A stretch of 15,483 bases of DNA. It comes from JAJRVH01 sp964505995. Its GTDB lineage: Bacteria > Pseudomonadota > Zetaproteobacteria > Mariprofundales > Mariprofundaceae. Position numbers and translations under genes: made by a program. Where the stretch lies: the NCBI GenBank assembly GCA_964505995.1, contig CAZDLB010000039.1, positions 1 through 15,483 on the forward strand. The letters run 5' to 3'. Under the pieces are notes generated by a model, which worked only from the letters and a program-made list of their open reading frames with translations, was not told where the DNA came from and searched no databases. Positions 1 to 10,028 of this stretch are shown piece after piece. Position 1 is the first letter of the stretch. Each line of letters starts with the position of its first letter.

Positions 1-99
1 TCTGCCTGGCCATGTTCTGCTTTTGCCCGATAGCCAGTCGGTCTGGCTTGACCAGCGAATTTGTGTGGTTCCGACAGACAGATCGGCCGAAATCCGCGA

Positions 100-128
100 T
101 TCAATTTGTCCCGCTTCCCTGCGATAAT
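100..128 (+). promoter_or_regulatory. Possible sigma70-like promoter of the secretin-like gene
   Basis: A -10-like GATAAT lies at 123-128 and a weak -35-like TTCAAT at 100-105, with a 17-base spacer. Transcription would begin only a few bases before the ATG at 138, leaving almost no leader, and no Shine-Dalgarno sequence is visible there. Either this mRNA is nearly leaderless or the promoter call is wrong. The -35 match is poor. Confidence 0.25.
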
Positions 129-137
129 GGGCACTAT

Positions 138-1067
138 ATGAATTCCCGCCGATTCCATCCCCTGATCCTTGGATTCGCGGCTCTGCTCGTCGGCATGCTC
201 GCATGCGCCGAGGCATGGGCGGCGACCGAAACGATCGAGGTACGCTTCCTGCCGATGCAGGAGGCCGAAGCGGCAGTCCGAAGCCAGCTTTCGGCCGATG
301 GTCGGCTGGCCGTGCTTGCATCCCGGCGTCTGCTGATCATCGAGGATGATGCGGCCCACATTGCGAAGGTTCGCAGGCTGCTTGCGAAGCTCGATCAGGC
401 CGCACCCCAGTTTTCGGCCAGCGTTCGGATGCAGTCCGTATCCGCCGAACGGCTACGGCAGCTGACGGCCCAGGCCGGACTCGATCGCGCTGGCGGCGGC
501 TGGGCACGCATCTCGCTGGGCTCCGGGCGGCTGCAAAGTTCATCGATGCAGCAGTTCCGCCTGCGCCTGAGTGCCGGGAAGAACGCCAGCATTGAAACGG
601 GAAGCATCCAGGCCGTGGATCGCCAGACGAGAGTCTGGCTCTCCGGCTACGGCCTGATGAACGTGGACAGCGTCGAGTTCGTGCCGATCACCTCGGGCTT
701 CACGATAAGGGCCTGGCCGGCGGGAGACGATGCCGTGCGCTTGCGTATCACGCCGTGGATGCAGCGCCAGCAGGCGCGCCTGTCGGGAAGCGAGGAAATG
801 CTGCTGGATCTCGGCACGACCCAGGCGCCGAAGCAGCCGCCCGGTCATGCGGGCAACCTGCGGCTGAATGGATCGCCGAGGCTGAATGCCCCGGACAGCA
901 TCGAGATCCATGGCGCCAGCACCGAGATCACCGTGCCGCTGGACCGGGAGATCACGCTGGCGGCCGTGGATGACGAGGCCCGCCGGTTCGGCCGGGCGCT
1001 GCTGGCCTCGCGCTCCAGCATCGGCCGCCAGAGCCTGCTGATACGCCTGCGTATCAGCCGCAGGTAG
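138..1067 (+). CDS. Exported secretin-like (N-domain) protein of unknown function
   Basis: A 309-residue protein is predicted from the ATG at 138. An open frame extends to 12, but residue 1 here begins a typical signal peptide (basic start, hydrophobic core about 9-25, AxA-type cleavage near 29). Residues about 31-88 look like the N1/NolW-type subdomain of secretins: a strand, a helix, a 'dgRLaVLaSRRLLIIED' strand pair, then a helix ending in 'LLAKLDQ'. Residues about 138-208 echo a secretin core strand pattern ('FRLRLSAGKNASIETGS', 'GFTIRAW..DDAVRLRITP'). The protein stops before a full secretin barrel and no type II or type IV pilus genes are nearby, so it is not a functional outer-membrane secretin on present evidence. 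It converges on glmM with a 22-base gap. A periplasmic location is inferred; the role is unknown. Confidence 0.7.
   Translation: MNSRRFHPLILGFAALLVGMLACAEAWAATETIEVRFLPMQEAEAAVRSQLSADGRLAVLASRRLLIIEDDAAHIAKVRRLLAKLDQAAPQFSASVRMQSVSAERLRQLTAQAGLDRAGGGWARISLGSGRLQSSSMQQFRLRLSAGKNASIETGSIQAVDRQTRVWLSGYGLMNVDSVEFVPITSGFTIRAWPAGDDAVRLRITPWMQRQQARLSGSEEMLLDLGTTQAPKQPPGHAGNLRLNGSPRLNAPDSIEIHGASTEITVPLDREITLAAVDDEARRFGRALLASRSSIGRQSLLIRLRISRR
1037..1058. terminator. Perfect 9-bp hairpin between convergent genes
   Basis: The arms at 1037-1045 and 1050-1058 are perfectly complementary (GCTGATACG / CGTATCAGC) around a four-base CCTG loop. The hairpin overlaps the last codons of the upstream plus-strand gene and lies about 31 bases beyond the glmM stop on the minus strand. 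The symmetry and position suit a bidirectional transcription terminator or an mRNA 3'-end stabiliser. Neither side has a U-tract, so intrinsic termination is uncertain. Confidence 0.4.
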
Positions 1068-1089
1068 AGCGCATCAGCAGACGCGCCAG

Positions 1090-2433
1090 CTAGAGCAGGT
1101 GCGCGCTCATCGCCTGCTGCAGCTGCTCGCCGGTTTCCAGCATCAGCGACTCGTCCTCGGCCTCAACCATGATCCTGAGCTTCGGCTCGGTGCCGGACAT
1201 GCGCACATTGACCCGGCCCCTGCCGGCCAGGCGTTGCTCGGCCTGCGCAACGAGGGCCTGCACCTGCGCGTCAGCCATCACATCCACACGCTCGGGCAAC
1301 ACGATGTTCCAGAGCTTCTGTGGAAACAGCTGCATGCCGGCCGCCATCTCGGCCAGCGGCCTGTCCTGCTCGACCATCGCGCAGAGAAGCTGCAGCGCCG
1401 TCATCAGACCGTCGCCGGTCGTATTGTAATCCAGAAGAATCATGTGCCCGGACTGCTCGCCGCCGATGTTGCAACCGGTCTGTCGCATCATCTCCAGCAC
1501 ATAGCGATCGCCGACCGCCGCGCGGTGCATCGTCAGCCCCAGTTCCGCCAGATAGCGCTCCAGCCCCATGTTGCTCATGATTGTCGTCACCACGCCGCCC
1601 CCGGAAAGCCGGCCATGACGCAGCGCCTGCTCGGCCAGGATCGCGATGACACGATCGCCATCGATGATGCTGCCGGAGGCATCGCAGGCGATCAGCCGGT
1701 CGGCATCGCCGTCCAGCGCCAGCCCGAGATCGGCACCCGTGGCCACGACACGCTCGATCATGCTTTCCGGATGCGTGGAGCCGCATTCGAGGTTGATGTT
1801 GTAGCCGTCCGGGCGATCGTGCATCGCAACCACGTCACAGCCCAGCTCGCGCAGAATCGTCGGCGCCACGTCATAGGCCGCGCCGTTGGCGCAGTCCACA
1901 ACCACCTTCAGTCCATCCAGGCGCAGGCCCCGGGGCAGCGATGCCTTGAGAAACTCGATATAACGGCCGCGCGCATCATCCACGCGGGCCGCCTTGCCGA
2001 TATCCAGCGCCTTCGGCAGCGGTGGCATGTTCTCGAGGCAGGCCTCGATCTCCATCTCCACCTGATCGGGAAGCTTGAAGCCGTCGGCGCCGAAGAACTT
2101 GATGCCGTTATCGCCGGCCGGATTGTGCGAGGCCGAAAGCATAACGCCGGCATCGGCCCGCAGGCTGCGGGTCAGATAGGCCACCGCAGGGGTTGGCACC
2201 GGCCCGACCAGCAGCACATTCATGCCCTGCGCCGTCAGCCCCGAACAAAGGGCCGATTCGATCATGTAGCCGGACAGGCGCGTGTCCTTGCCGATCAGGA
2301 TGTGCGGCCGATGGTTCAGATGCCGCGTCAGCACATGCCCGGCAGCACGCCCGAGCGACAGCGCGAATTCGGCCGTCATCGGCTCCTGGTTGACGGTGCC
2401 GCGCACGCCATCGGTTCCGAAATACCTTCTCAT
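1090..2433 (-). CDS. glmM: Phosphoglucosamine mutase GlmM
   Basis: This enzyme interconverts glucosamine-6-phosphate and glucosamine-1-phosphate, feeding UDP-GlcNAc for peptidoglycan and LPS in the cytoplasm. At 447 residues it has the usual family length. The N-terminus carries FGTDGVRG (5-12). The phosphoserine loop SASHNP spans 100-105 with the active-site serine at 102, the metal-binding DGDADR at 241-246, the sugar-binding GGEQSGH at 324-330 and the phosphate-binding RMSGTEP at 411-417. The ATG at 2433 overlaps the ybbR stop by four bases (ATGA) and is preceded by GGAGG six bases upstream. It is the last gene of the minus-strand run. Position next to folP matches E. coli, and position next to cdaA/ybbR matches Firmicutes. 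All key residues are present, so the call is firm. Confidence 0.97.
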   Translation of the reverse strand: MRRYFGTDGVRGTVNQEPMTAEFALSLGRAAGHVLTRHLNHRPHILIGKDTRLSGYMIESALCSGLTAQGMNVLLVGPVPTPAVAYLTRSLRADAGVMLSASHNPAGDNGIKFFGADGFKLPDQVEMEIEACLENMPPLPKALDIGKAARVDDARGRYIEFLKASLPRGLRLDGLKVVVDCANGAAYDVAPTILRELGCDVVAMHDRPDGYNINLECGSTHPESMIERVVATGADLGLALDGDADRLIACDASGSIIDGDRVIAILAEQALRHGRLSGGGVVTTIMSNMGLERYLAELGLTMHRAAVGDRYVLEMMRQTGCNIGGEQSGHMILLDYNTTGDGLMTALQLLCAMVEQDRPLAEMAAGMQLFPQKLWNIVLPERVDVMADAQVQALVAQAEQRLAGRGRVNVRMSGTEPKLRIMVEAEDESLMLETGEQLQQAMSAHLL

Positions 2434-3119
2434 CGGTTCCCTCCATCGGTCTGTTCCGCTTCCCGCTTCCGGATCAGCAGGCCGCGCACGGTAATCTGCA
2501 CCTTGGCATCCTCAAGCCGAATGGCCTTGCCCGTCGGGCTTTCCACGCCGACCTTGACCTCGAACGGCCCGTTCTTCGGATCCGCGGGACGGATCGGGGT
2601 CGTTTCGACCTGCTTGAGCGCATCCAGCCAGACCTCGGGTCCGATCAGGCTGACCTGATCCGGCTCCACGCTCACGCCCTTGGCCAGCCAGCCCTCGGGA
2701 AGCTCCAGGCGCGCAGCCACGGGCACCAGGCGCGTCACGACACGGTCCACCTGCAGCTGTACGCGATCGGGCTGAATCTTCTCGATTCGAAGCCCCGTCG
2801 GCAGCTGCACCAGCTCCGCCTGCAGGGCGCGCTCGACGACGCCGGGGCTGTCGATGTCCGATACATCCAGCGGCACGATCAGCTCCTCCTGGTGCAGCTC
2901 CTTCATGCGTGCCTTCAGCCCGCTGACCGTCAAACGCACCCGATCCGGCAGATTGTTGACCACGACCATGTCCGCCGGCAGCCCCTGCACCTGCAGCGGC
3001 ACGTCGATGCTGAGCAGCGACCCCTCGCCCTGGCCATGCACCTGCCACCACAGGGCCACGGCGATCACCACGGACCAGATCTGCAGACTGAAGCGACGCA
3101 TCCACCGCATCGGATTCAC
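2430..3119 (-). CDS. ybbR: YbbR-domain membrane-anchored protein (CdaR-like)
   Basis: A 229-residue protein with one N-terminal membrane segment (about residues 9-26, 'FSLQIWSVVIAVALWW'), followed by a beta-rich extracytoplasmic part. That part fits two YbbR repeats (about 35-120 and 120-220), with repeating patterns such as 'RVRLTVSGLKARMKEL' and 'DRVQLQVDRVVTRLVPV'. YbbR/CdaR proteins sit beside the diadenylate cyclase CdaA and are known in Firmicutes to modulate it; the same role here is inferred from gene order. Start is GTG at 3119, which forms a GTGA overlap with the cdaA stop and has a GGGAG element about eight bases upstream. An ATG three codons in lacks such a site. Firmicute CdaR usually has more YbbR repeats, so this is a short version. 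Confidence 0.85.
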   Translation of the reverse strand: MNPMRWMRRFSLQIWSVVIAVALWWQVHGQGEGSLLSIDVPLQVQGLPADMVVVNNLPDRVRLTVSGLKARMKELHQEELIVPLDVSDIDSPGVVERALQAELVQLPTGLRIEKIQPDRVQLQVDRVVTRLVPVAARLELPEGWLAKGVSVEPDQVSLIGPEVWLDALKQVETTPIRPADPKNGPFEVKVGVESPTGKAIRLEDAKVQITVRGLLIRKREAEQTDGGNR

Positions 3120-3907
3120 GAGGCCTGCTCCCGACCTGCTTCGCCATGGCTGACCAGCGGCGCAAGGCGTGCGGCCAGCTCCTGATGCAGAGCGGCACTG
3201 CTCAGCGGCTCGCCCAGATGCCCCTCCTCGACCAGATGGACCTCCCCGGTCTCCTCGGACACGACGATGACCAGCGCATCCGATTCCTCGGTCAGGCCGA
3301 CGGCGGCGCGATGCCGGGTGCCGTAATCGCCCGGCACGGCATTGGCCTGTGCCAGCGGCAGCAGCACCCGGGCCGCCACGATGCGGCCTCCGCGCTCATC
3401 CCGGTTGACGATGATCGCACCGTCATGCATCGGCGCCTCGGGGCAGAACAGGGCCTGAACGATGTCCGGCCTGAGCGGCGCATCCATCTCGACCCCGGAC
3501 TCGTAGAGATGCCGCAGCCCGGTCTCGCGCTCGATCACGATCAGCCCTCCCCAGCCACGGTGGACCAGCGCAAAGGCGGATTCGACGAGGATATCCAGCA
3601 TGACGACGGCGGGTTCGCTGCCGGAGCTCAGCGGATTGACGCCGACGCGCATCAGCGCCCGGCGAATCTCCTGCTGGAACAGGACCACCAGGATCACCAT
3701 GAAGGCGGAGAAGAAGTGGCCGAAGATCCATTCGACGGTGACCAGCTCAAAAGTCCGGGCCAGCTCGTAGGTCAGCACGACGATGGCCACGCCGATCAGC
3801 ATCTGCACCGCGCGCGTGCCCCGGATCAGGCGCAGGAAGAAATAGACAACCACGGCGACGACGGCGATATCCACCGCATCGGTCAGCGTGAATTGCCAGT
3901 TCATCAT
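3116..3907 (-). CDS. cdaA: Membrane diadenylate cyclase CdaA (DacA)
   Basis: The protein condenses two ATP molecules into the second messenger c-di-AMP at the membrane. At 263 residues it has the CdaA layout: three N-terminal membrane helices (about 11-27, 33-50, 55-77) followed by a cytoplasmic DAC domain (about 95-235). Both catalytic signatures are intact: DGA at 162-164 ('MHDGAIIV') and RHR at 198-200 ('GTRHRAAVGLTEESDA'). It overlaps ybbR by four bases and lies 41 bases downstream of folP. Two adjacent ATG codons begin the frame; the upstream site is weak (a G-rich run). c-di-AMP synthesis is uncommon among well-studied proteobacteria, which makes this gene informative. No phosphodiesterase or c-di-AMP receptor is visible in this window. 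Confidence 0.95.
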   Translation of the reverse strand: MMNWQFTLTDAVDIAVVAVVVYFFLRLIRGTRAVQMLIGVAIVVLTYELARTFELVTVEWIFGHFFSAFMVILVVLFQQEIRRALMRVGVNPLSSGSEPAVVMLDILVESAFALVHRGWGGLIVIERETGLRHLYESGVEMDAPLRPDIVQALFCPEAPMHDGAIIVNRDERGGRIVAARVLLPLAQANAVPGDYGTRHRAAVGLTEESDALVIVVSEETGEVHLVEEGHLGEPLSSAALHQELAARLAPLVSHGEAGREQAS

Positions 3908-3948
3908 TGCTTCAACAGCCCCCGGGATATCCGCTCGTCAATCAAGCA

Positions 3949-4817
3949 CTACGATAGTGCGTGGCCGGCATCCTGCAAGCCCCCGCGCGGCATGATGCCA
4001 TCGGCCAGGGCCGCGGCCACGCGCGCCGCGCGCCGCTGGAGAGCGACATCATGCACGCGCAGCACATCGGCCCCGACAAACACGCCGATCGCATCCGCGG
4101 CTGCCGTTTCGATCTCGCGATCGCCCACCTCCGCGCCGGTCAGATGCCCAAGAAAGGACTTGCGCGACACGCCCAGAAGAAGCGGCATGCCAAAACGGCG
4201 CTTGAACTCAGGGATGGCGGCAATCAGCCGCAGATTGTCCTCCAGCCGCTTGCCGAAACCGATCCCGGGATCGAGAAGGATACGATCCTCGGCAATGCCC
4301 GCGGCCAGACATGCCCGGATACGCATATCGAAAAAGTCCATCACCTCGGACACGACATCGTCATACCTTGGCTTCAGCTGCATCGTCGCAGGCGTCCCCT
4401 GCATATGCATCAGACAGACATCCACACCGGCCCCGGCCACCACGTCCAGGCTCTGCGGATCATGGCTTAAGGCGCTGACATCGTTGACCATGCAGGCGCC
4501 GGCCTCAATCGCCTCGCGCATCACGGCGGCCTTCATCGTATCCACGGACACGGCCAGGCCCGCAGCCGCCAGCGCCCGGATGACCGGTATCACCCGTCGC
4601 AGTTCTTCCTCAAGCGCCACGGGCTGGCTACCCGGCCGCGTGGATTCGCCACCGACATCCACCAGCGCCGCGCCCTCGGCCGCCAGCCGGTGGCCATGCG
4701 CGATCGCATCGCCTTCGCGGTTGTGCCGACCGCCATCCGAAAACGAATCGGGGGTGCAATTGAGCACCCCCATGATCCATGCATCGCCGGTATGCGGACG
4801 ATGCCAGCGCGATCGCA

Positions 4818-4818
<1 letters not shown>
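3949..4818 (-). CDS. folP: Dihydropteroate synthase
   Basis: It joins p-aminobenzoate to dihydropterin pyrophosphate in folate synthesis and is the sulfonamide target. At 289 residues it has the usual TIM-barrel length. Conserved loops appear in order: MGVLNCTPDSFSDGG (16-30), GGESTRPG (56-63), VDTMK (92-96), ND (112-113), MHMQGTP (137-143), DPGIGFGK (183-190), GVSRKSF with Lys220 (216-222), and RVHD (254-257). A cysteine replaces the more common valine in the first motif. The ATG at 4818 shares one base with the ftsH stop (TGATG), so the two are translationally coupled. The ftsH-folP pair is the standard proteobacterial arrangement. Confidence 0.97.
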
Positions 4819-6749
<1,931 letters not shown>

Positions 6750-6879
6750 TCAAGTATCCTTTCTTCCTATTCAAAATCGGGCATGCGCCCCGTTTGCCCA
6801 CACAGGCCCGGATCCCTGTTCCCGGGCATCCCGGCCGGGGGACCGGCAAGCCAAATCTGCCGCAGCCCGCATGAAGAAA
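6750..6879 (-). other. tilS-ftsH intergenic spacer with GC-rich inverted repeats
   Basis: This 130-base spacer is the only sizeable gap in the minus-strand run. It holds the ftsH ribosome-binding site (AAGGA, read on the minus strand at 6757-6761). It also holds inverted repeats, including 6-base arms at 6806-6811 and 6822-6827 around a 10-base loop, and GGGC/GCCC at 6779-6790. None is followed by a U-tract, so no intrinsic terminator is called. I looked for sigma70-like and heat-shock-like promoter elements and saw none that were convincing. Confidence 0.3.
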
Positions 6880-7878
6880 TCATGAAGCAAGCCGCTCGCC
6901 AGTTCGGCCCTGCAAACCTGCCTCTGCCGGCCGCAGATGCAAGAAGCAGCGATGGCGCTGCAGGCGGCAGCCGGACAGATCCAGCCCGCCGAGGCCGCTG
7001 TGCCGCGTCCAGGCCTCGACCAGCTCGATATGCCGACGCCCCGGACATCGATCCTCGCCCAAGAGTCCGCGAATCATCTGCTTGAGCGCCCAGGCCCGCT
7101 GCGGCGGCGATGCGTTTTTCCAGCTTGCCCACGGCAGGCAGATGGCTCCGTCCTCGCATCTGTACCCGGCCAGAAGCTGCCCGGCCTCCCGCTGAAGCTG
7201 CCCGCTCAGTGATTTGGCCACCGCCTGAAGGCGCAGGAAAAGCTCGGCGGGTTCCTGCCCGGCATCGGCGATGGCCGGAAACAGGCGATGACGGATGCGA
7301 TTGCGCAGAAAGCGCATGTCGTGATTCGTGCGATCCTCCAGCCAGGGAATGCCGAAGCGCCTCAGCTCAAGCCTGAGCTCCTCACCCGGAACATCGAGCA
7401 GCGGCCGCACCAGCCTCAGTCCGCCATGGCGGCGCTCTTCGGCCATGCCACAGCAGCCGGCGACCGATGCCCCCTGCAGAAGGCGCATGCACACGGTCTC
7501 CGCCTGATCATCCCGCTGGTGCGCCAGCGCCACCGTCGTCACGCCGCTCTCGCTTGCCCACTGCTCAAAACAGGCCAGTCGCTGCGCCCGCGCCCGCGCC
7601 TCGAGGTTCGAGGCGGGCGCGGGTGCAAGGCGCGTGCTGGCAAAGGCAACGCCCCATTTTTTCGCGCGATCCGCCAGCAGCCGGGCCTCGCGGGCCGACT
7701 CGGGCCGCCAGCCATGATCCACATGCCAGGCATGCACGTGCAGGCCGGCCTGCCTGAGCGCCAGCAGCAGGGCCGTGGAATCCGCACCGCCGGACCAGCC
7801 CACTGCGATACGCCGCGGCAGACCCGAGAGCAGATCCGGTCTCAACCAGCCGCTGCCAAAGCCCCGAAGATCCGGCAT
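6880..7878 (-). CDS. tilS: tRNA(Ile)-lysidine synthase
   Basis: TilS attaches lysine to C34 of the CAU-anticodon tRNA-Ile so that it reads AUA; it is normally essential. The protein has 332 residues from the chosen start. The N-type ATP pyrophosphatase signature SGGADS is at 29-34, followed by HVDHGWRP (52-59), the 'LAHQRDDQAET' motif (about 118-128) and 'EDRTNHDMRFLRNRIRHRLFP' at about 181-201. It is roughly 100 residues shorter than E. coli TilS and seems to lack most of the C-terminal tRNA-binding extension, as shorter family members do. I chose the ATG at 7878 over the in-frame ATG at 7896 because AAGGAG lies seven bases before it. That site overlaps the stop of the upstream gene, suggesting translational coupling. 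Confidence 0.93.
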   Translation of the reverse strand: MPDLRGFGSGWLRPDLLSGLPRRIAVGWSGGADSTALLLALRQAGLHVHAWHVDHGWRPESAREARLLADRAKKWGVAFASTRLAPAPASNLEARARAQRLACFEQWASESGVTTVALAHQRDDQAETVCMRLLQGASVAGCCGMAEERRHGGLRLVRPLLDVPGEELRLELRRFGIPWLEDRTNHDMRFLRNRIRHRLFPAIADAGQEPAELFLRLQAVAKSLSGQLQREAGQLLAGYRCEDGAICLPWASWKNASPPQRAWALKQMIRGLLGEDRCPGRRHIELVEAWTRHSGLGGLDLSGCRLQRHRCFLHLRPAEAGLQGRTGERLAS

Positions 7879-7885
7879 GCTCCGG

Positions 7886-7892
7886 CTCCTTA
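7886..7892 (-). promoter_or_regulatory. Ribosome-binding site of tilS fused to the upstream stop codon
   Basis: On the minus strand this reads TAAGGAG. TAA is the stop of the 712-residue gene and AAGGAG is a near-ideal Shine-Dalgarno sequence seven bases before the ATG at 7878. This decides the tilS start and implies that ribosomes finishing the upstream gene can reinitiate at tilS. Confidence 0.7.
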
Positions 7893-10028
7893 CCATTGCT
7901 CCAGGCCATGCTCGACGATCTGACGGCAGGCCTTCGAATCGGGATCGAGAAGTTCATAGACATCGACGTCCACGCCACCCAGGCAGGGCTTGCCCACACG
8001 CACGATGACCTGGGTCGTTTCCTCGCCGCGCATCTGGATGGCCAGCAGATGCAGGCCCCCCGGCGGCAGCCGGAAGCCATCCAGCACGCCGGCGGTCTTT
8101 CGGGCATCCAGGCGCAGCTCGCGGATGCTGGCCTTGTTGGCCAGGGCCGTGGCCAGCTCGGCGACGGCCGGCGCCGTCAGTGCGATGCCGTTGTTGTAGA
8201 GCACATTGACCTTCTGCCCGGTGCCTGTATCCACCGATTCAACGCGCACGCCGCCCAGAGGCTGCAGACCGGACTTGTAGTCGCGATAGGCAATCAGGCG
8301 ACCGACGCCGCAATCCCGCGACACGCCGGCATCGGCCTGCGGCACCGACAGTGCAAAGGCCATCCTGCAATCGCCCAGCGTCGGGTGCTTCTGTTCGGAG
8401 AAAAGCCATTCGCCGATCAGCGCCACGCACATCGACAGCGAAGGCATGTTCGCCTCGTCATGATCGGAGATCTCCAGATACCATTCGCGCAGCCGATGCC
8501 TGAGACTGGCCGCAGTCTGCACCAGCGCCAGCGTCGAGCCGCGGAGCAGCGCTCCGGAGGCCGAGCACGCATCGACGAACACGCCCTCCTGCTGCCCAAA
8601 CACCTCGAGCACCCCCTCCAGGAAGCGCTTCTTCAGAAAGTCCGCCGCCGCCATGCCGTGCAATGCATGCATGCCGGCCAGATAATCCGACCACTCGATG
8701 CGCAGGCAGGCCTGCCGCATCGCCAGCGACTTGCCGCTGTGCAGCGCGCGGCTGACATCCGGCTGGATGAAGACCAGCTCGCCATCCTCGTAGGCCTGCT
8801 CCAGGATCTTGTCGGCCTCGGCCCCGCGCGCCTTGGCGGCGATTTCCGGCCTGCGGTCCAGCCAGACGCGTTCCGCCTTGCGGCGGGCGATTTCCAGCTT
8901 CACATCCTCGTCAAAGACCCGGAAGGCATTGAGCGTGATATCGTCGCGCAACCACGGCTCACCGGCCGATTTCGCGGCCCTGCCTCCGGCCAGGATGGCC
9001 AGAAGCCACTGGGCCACCGGTTGATCCCGATGCGCCTTCAGCGTCTCCATCGCGCCGTTTTCGGGCTGAATCTGACCGGCCAGCAGCTTGTCGAGTTTCT
9101 TCGCGTGCAGCACATAATCCATCCAGCCGCCATGGCCGCTGTCCTCGGCCAGCTTCCACAGCGAAAGCCGCGCCCAGGTTCGCTTGAGCAGGTGAGCGCC
9201 GAGCCTGTCCTTGGCCAGCAGCGCCAGAATGCCCCCCTCGTTCCTTGGACCGAGCTTTTCGCGCAGCGCACGCATGCGCGGCACGATATCCGGCTCCAGC
9301 CCATAGGCGCGAATGACATGGCGGTCATCGGCCAGCAACGAGTCATCCGGCTGCTCGCGCAGGAAGACCATCGGCGTGCAGGGCAGCATCATCGCCTCGT
9401 AGCTGGCGATGCGCGTGACCTCGACCTCCCCTTCCAGATAGCGCTTGAGAAAATCCTGCAGGGCCCAGACGTAAAGGCCTCCGACCATGCACAGGCTCAC
9501 ATGACTGGTCGTCGCCGGCTCCTCGGCCGGCAGAGCGGCAATGGCCTGGCGCATCAGCCGCAGGATCAGCACATTGATCGCCGGCACCCAGGGAGCGACA
9601 TCGAGCTGATCCTGCTTCCATCCCTGATCCCAGAGCCCCTCCCAGACCTGCAGCAGCGCCGGCGCCCCCTTCTTATCGGCACACCAGTGATGCAGCAGCC
9701 TCAGCGGCAGGTGCGGATACTGCTTGCGCAGATGACCGACCATGTCGCGCGCCCGCGCATCCATCGTCGGAAGCTGATGCGCCGAAACCTTCTCGCCCTT
9801 GACGATGTAGCGGATCGCATAATCCTGCAGCCGCCGAAGAGCCCCCTGGATGGCCGCATCGATCTCGGAATGAACGCCGTAGGGAATGTACTCGCCGGCA
9901 TCCTTGCCCGGCATCCGGATCGGCAATCGCCTGGCCTCGACCCGGCAGCGATCCTCCGGACTTTCACCCCGGTTCAGAATCGGCCGATACCAGCTCCAGC
10001 GAAAGCCGAAATATTCCGGTGAAATCAT
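7890..10028 (-). CDS. Uncharacterised 712-residue protein, possible degenerate nucleotide-cyclase-fold domain
   Basis: I do not recognise this protein with confidence. It has no signal peptide or clear membrane segment, so it is probably cytoplasmic. Residues 1-430 are mostly helical and charged. From about 441 to 545 the order of predicted elements recalls a class III nucleotide cyclase or GGDEF fold: a strand with Asp448 ('LRIEWSDYLAG'), a helix (461-479), a beta hairpin ('EGVFVDACSASGALLRGS', 481-498), a long helix (499-517), then a strand ('PSLSMCVALIGEW'). The metal-binding aspartates are not where an active enzyme would need them. The 550-620 part has a conserved-looking 'AGVSRDCGVGRLIAYRD' and 'LYNNGIAL'. 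The C-terminal 100 residues look beta-rich. The ATG at 10028 follows GGGGAGG about nine bases upstream. It is the first gene of the minus-strand run and is coupled to tilS. A signalling or regulatory role is only an inference. Confidence 0.75.
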   Translation of the reverse strand: MISPEYFGFRWSWYRPILNRGESPEDRCRVEARRLPIRMPGKDAGEYIPYGVHSEIDAAIQGALRRLQDYAIRYIVKGEKVSAHQLPTMDARARDMVGHLRKQYPHLPLRLLHHWCADKKGAPALLQVWEGLWDQGWKQDQLDVAPWVPAINVLILRLMRQAIAALPAEEPATTSHVSLCMVGGLYVWALQDFLKRYLEGEVEVTRIASYEAMMLPCTPMVFLREQPDDSLLADDRHVIRAYGLEPDIVPRMRALREKLGPRNEGGILALLAKDRLGAHLLKRTWARLSLWKLAEDSGHGGWMDYVLHAKKLDKLLAGQIQPENGAMETLKAHRDQPVAQWLLAILAGGRAAKSAGEPWLRDDITLNAFRVFDEDVKLEIARRKAERVWLDRRPEIAAKARGAEADKILEQAYEDGELVFIQPDVSRALHSGKSLAMRQACLRIEWSDYLAGMHALHGMAAADFLKKRFLEGVLEVFGQQEGVFVDACSASGALLRGSTLALVQTAASLRHRLREWYLEISDHDEANMPSLSMCVALIGEWLFSEQKHPTLGDCRMAFALSVPQADAGVSRDCGVGRLIAYRDYKSGLQPLGGVRVESVDTGTGQKVNVLYNNGIALTAPAVAELATALANKASIRELRLDARKTAGVLDGFRLPPGGLHLLAIQMRGEETTQVIVRVGKPCLGGVDVDVYELLDPDSKACRQIVEHGLEQW

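Noticed and set aside
1099..2658. 519-codon open frame antisense to glmM and ybbR
   Set aside because: It lies opposite two firmly identified genes, its His/Arg/Gln-rich product has no motif, and long antisense frames are expected at this GC content.
6806..6827. Inverted repeat between tilS and ftsH as a terminator
   Set aside because: Only six base pairs with a 10-base loop and no U-tract; GC-rich sequence produces such dyads readily.
7896..10022. 708-codon open frame antisense to the 712-residue gene
   Set aside because: Because the minus-strand product is itself unrecognised I compared both. The minus-strand frame has a good Shine-Dalgarno, a balanced composition and coupling to tilS; the plus-strand product is His/Gln/Arg-rich as typical of shadows.
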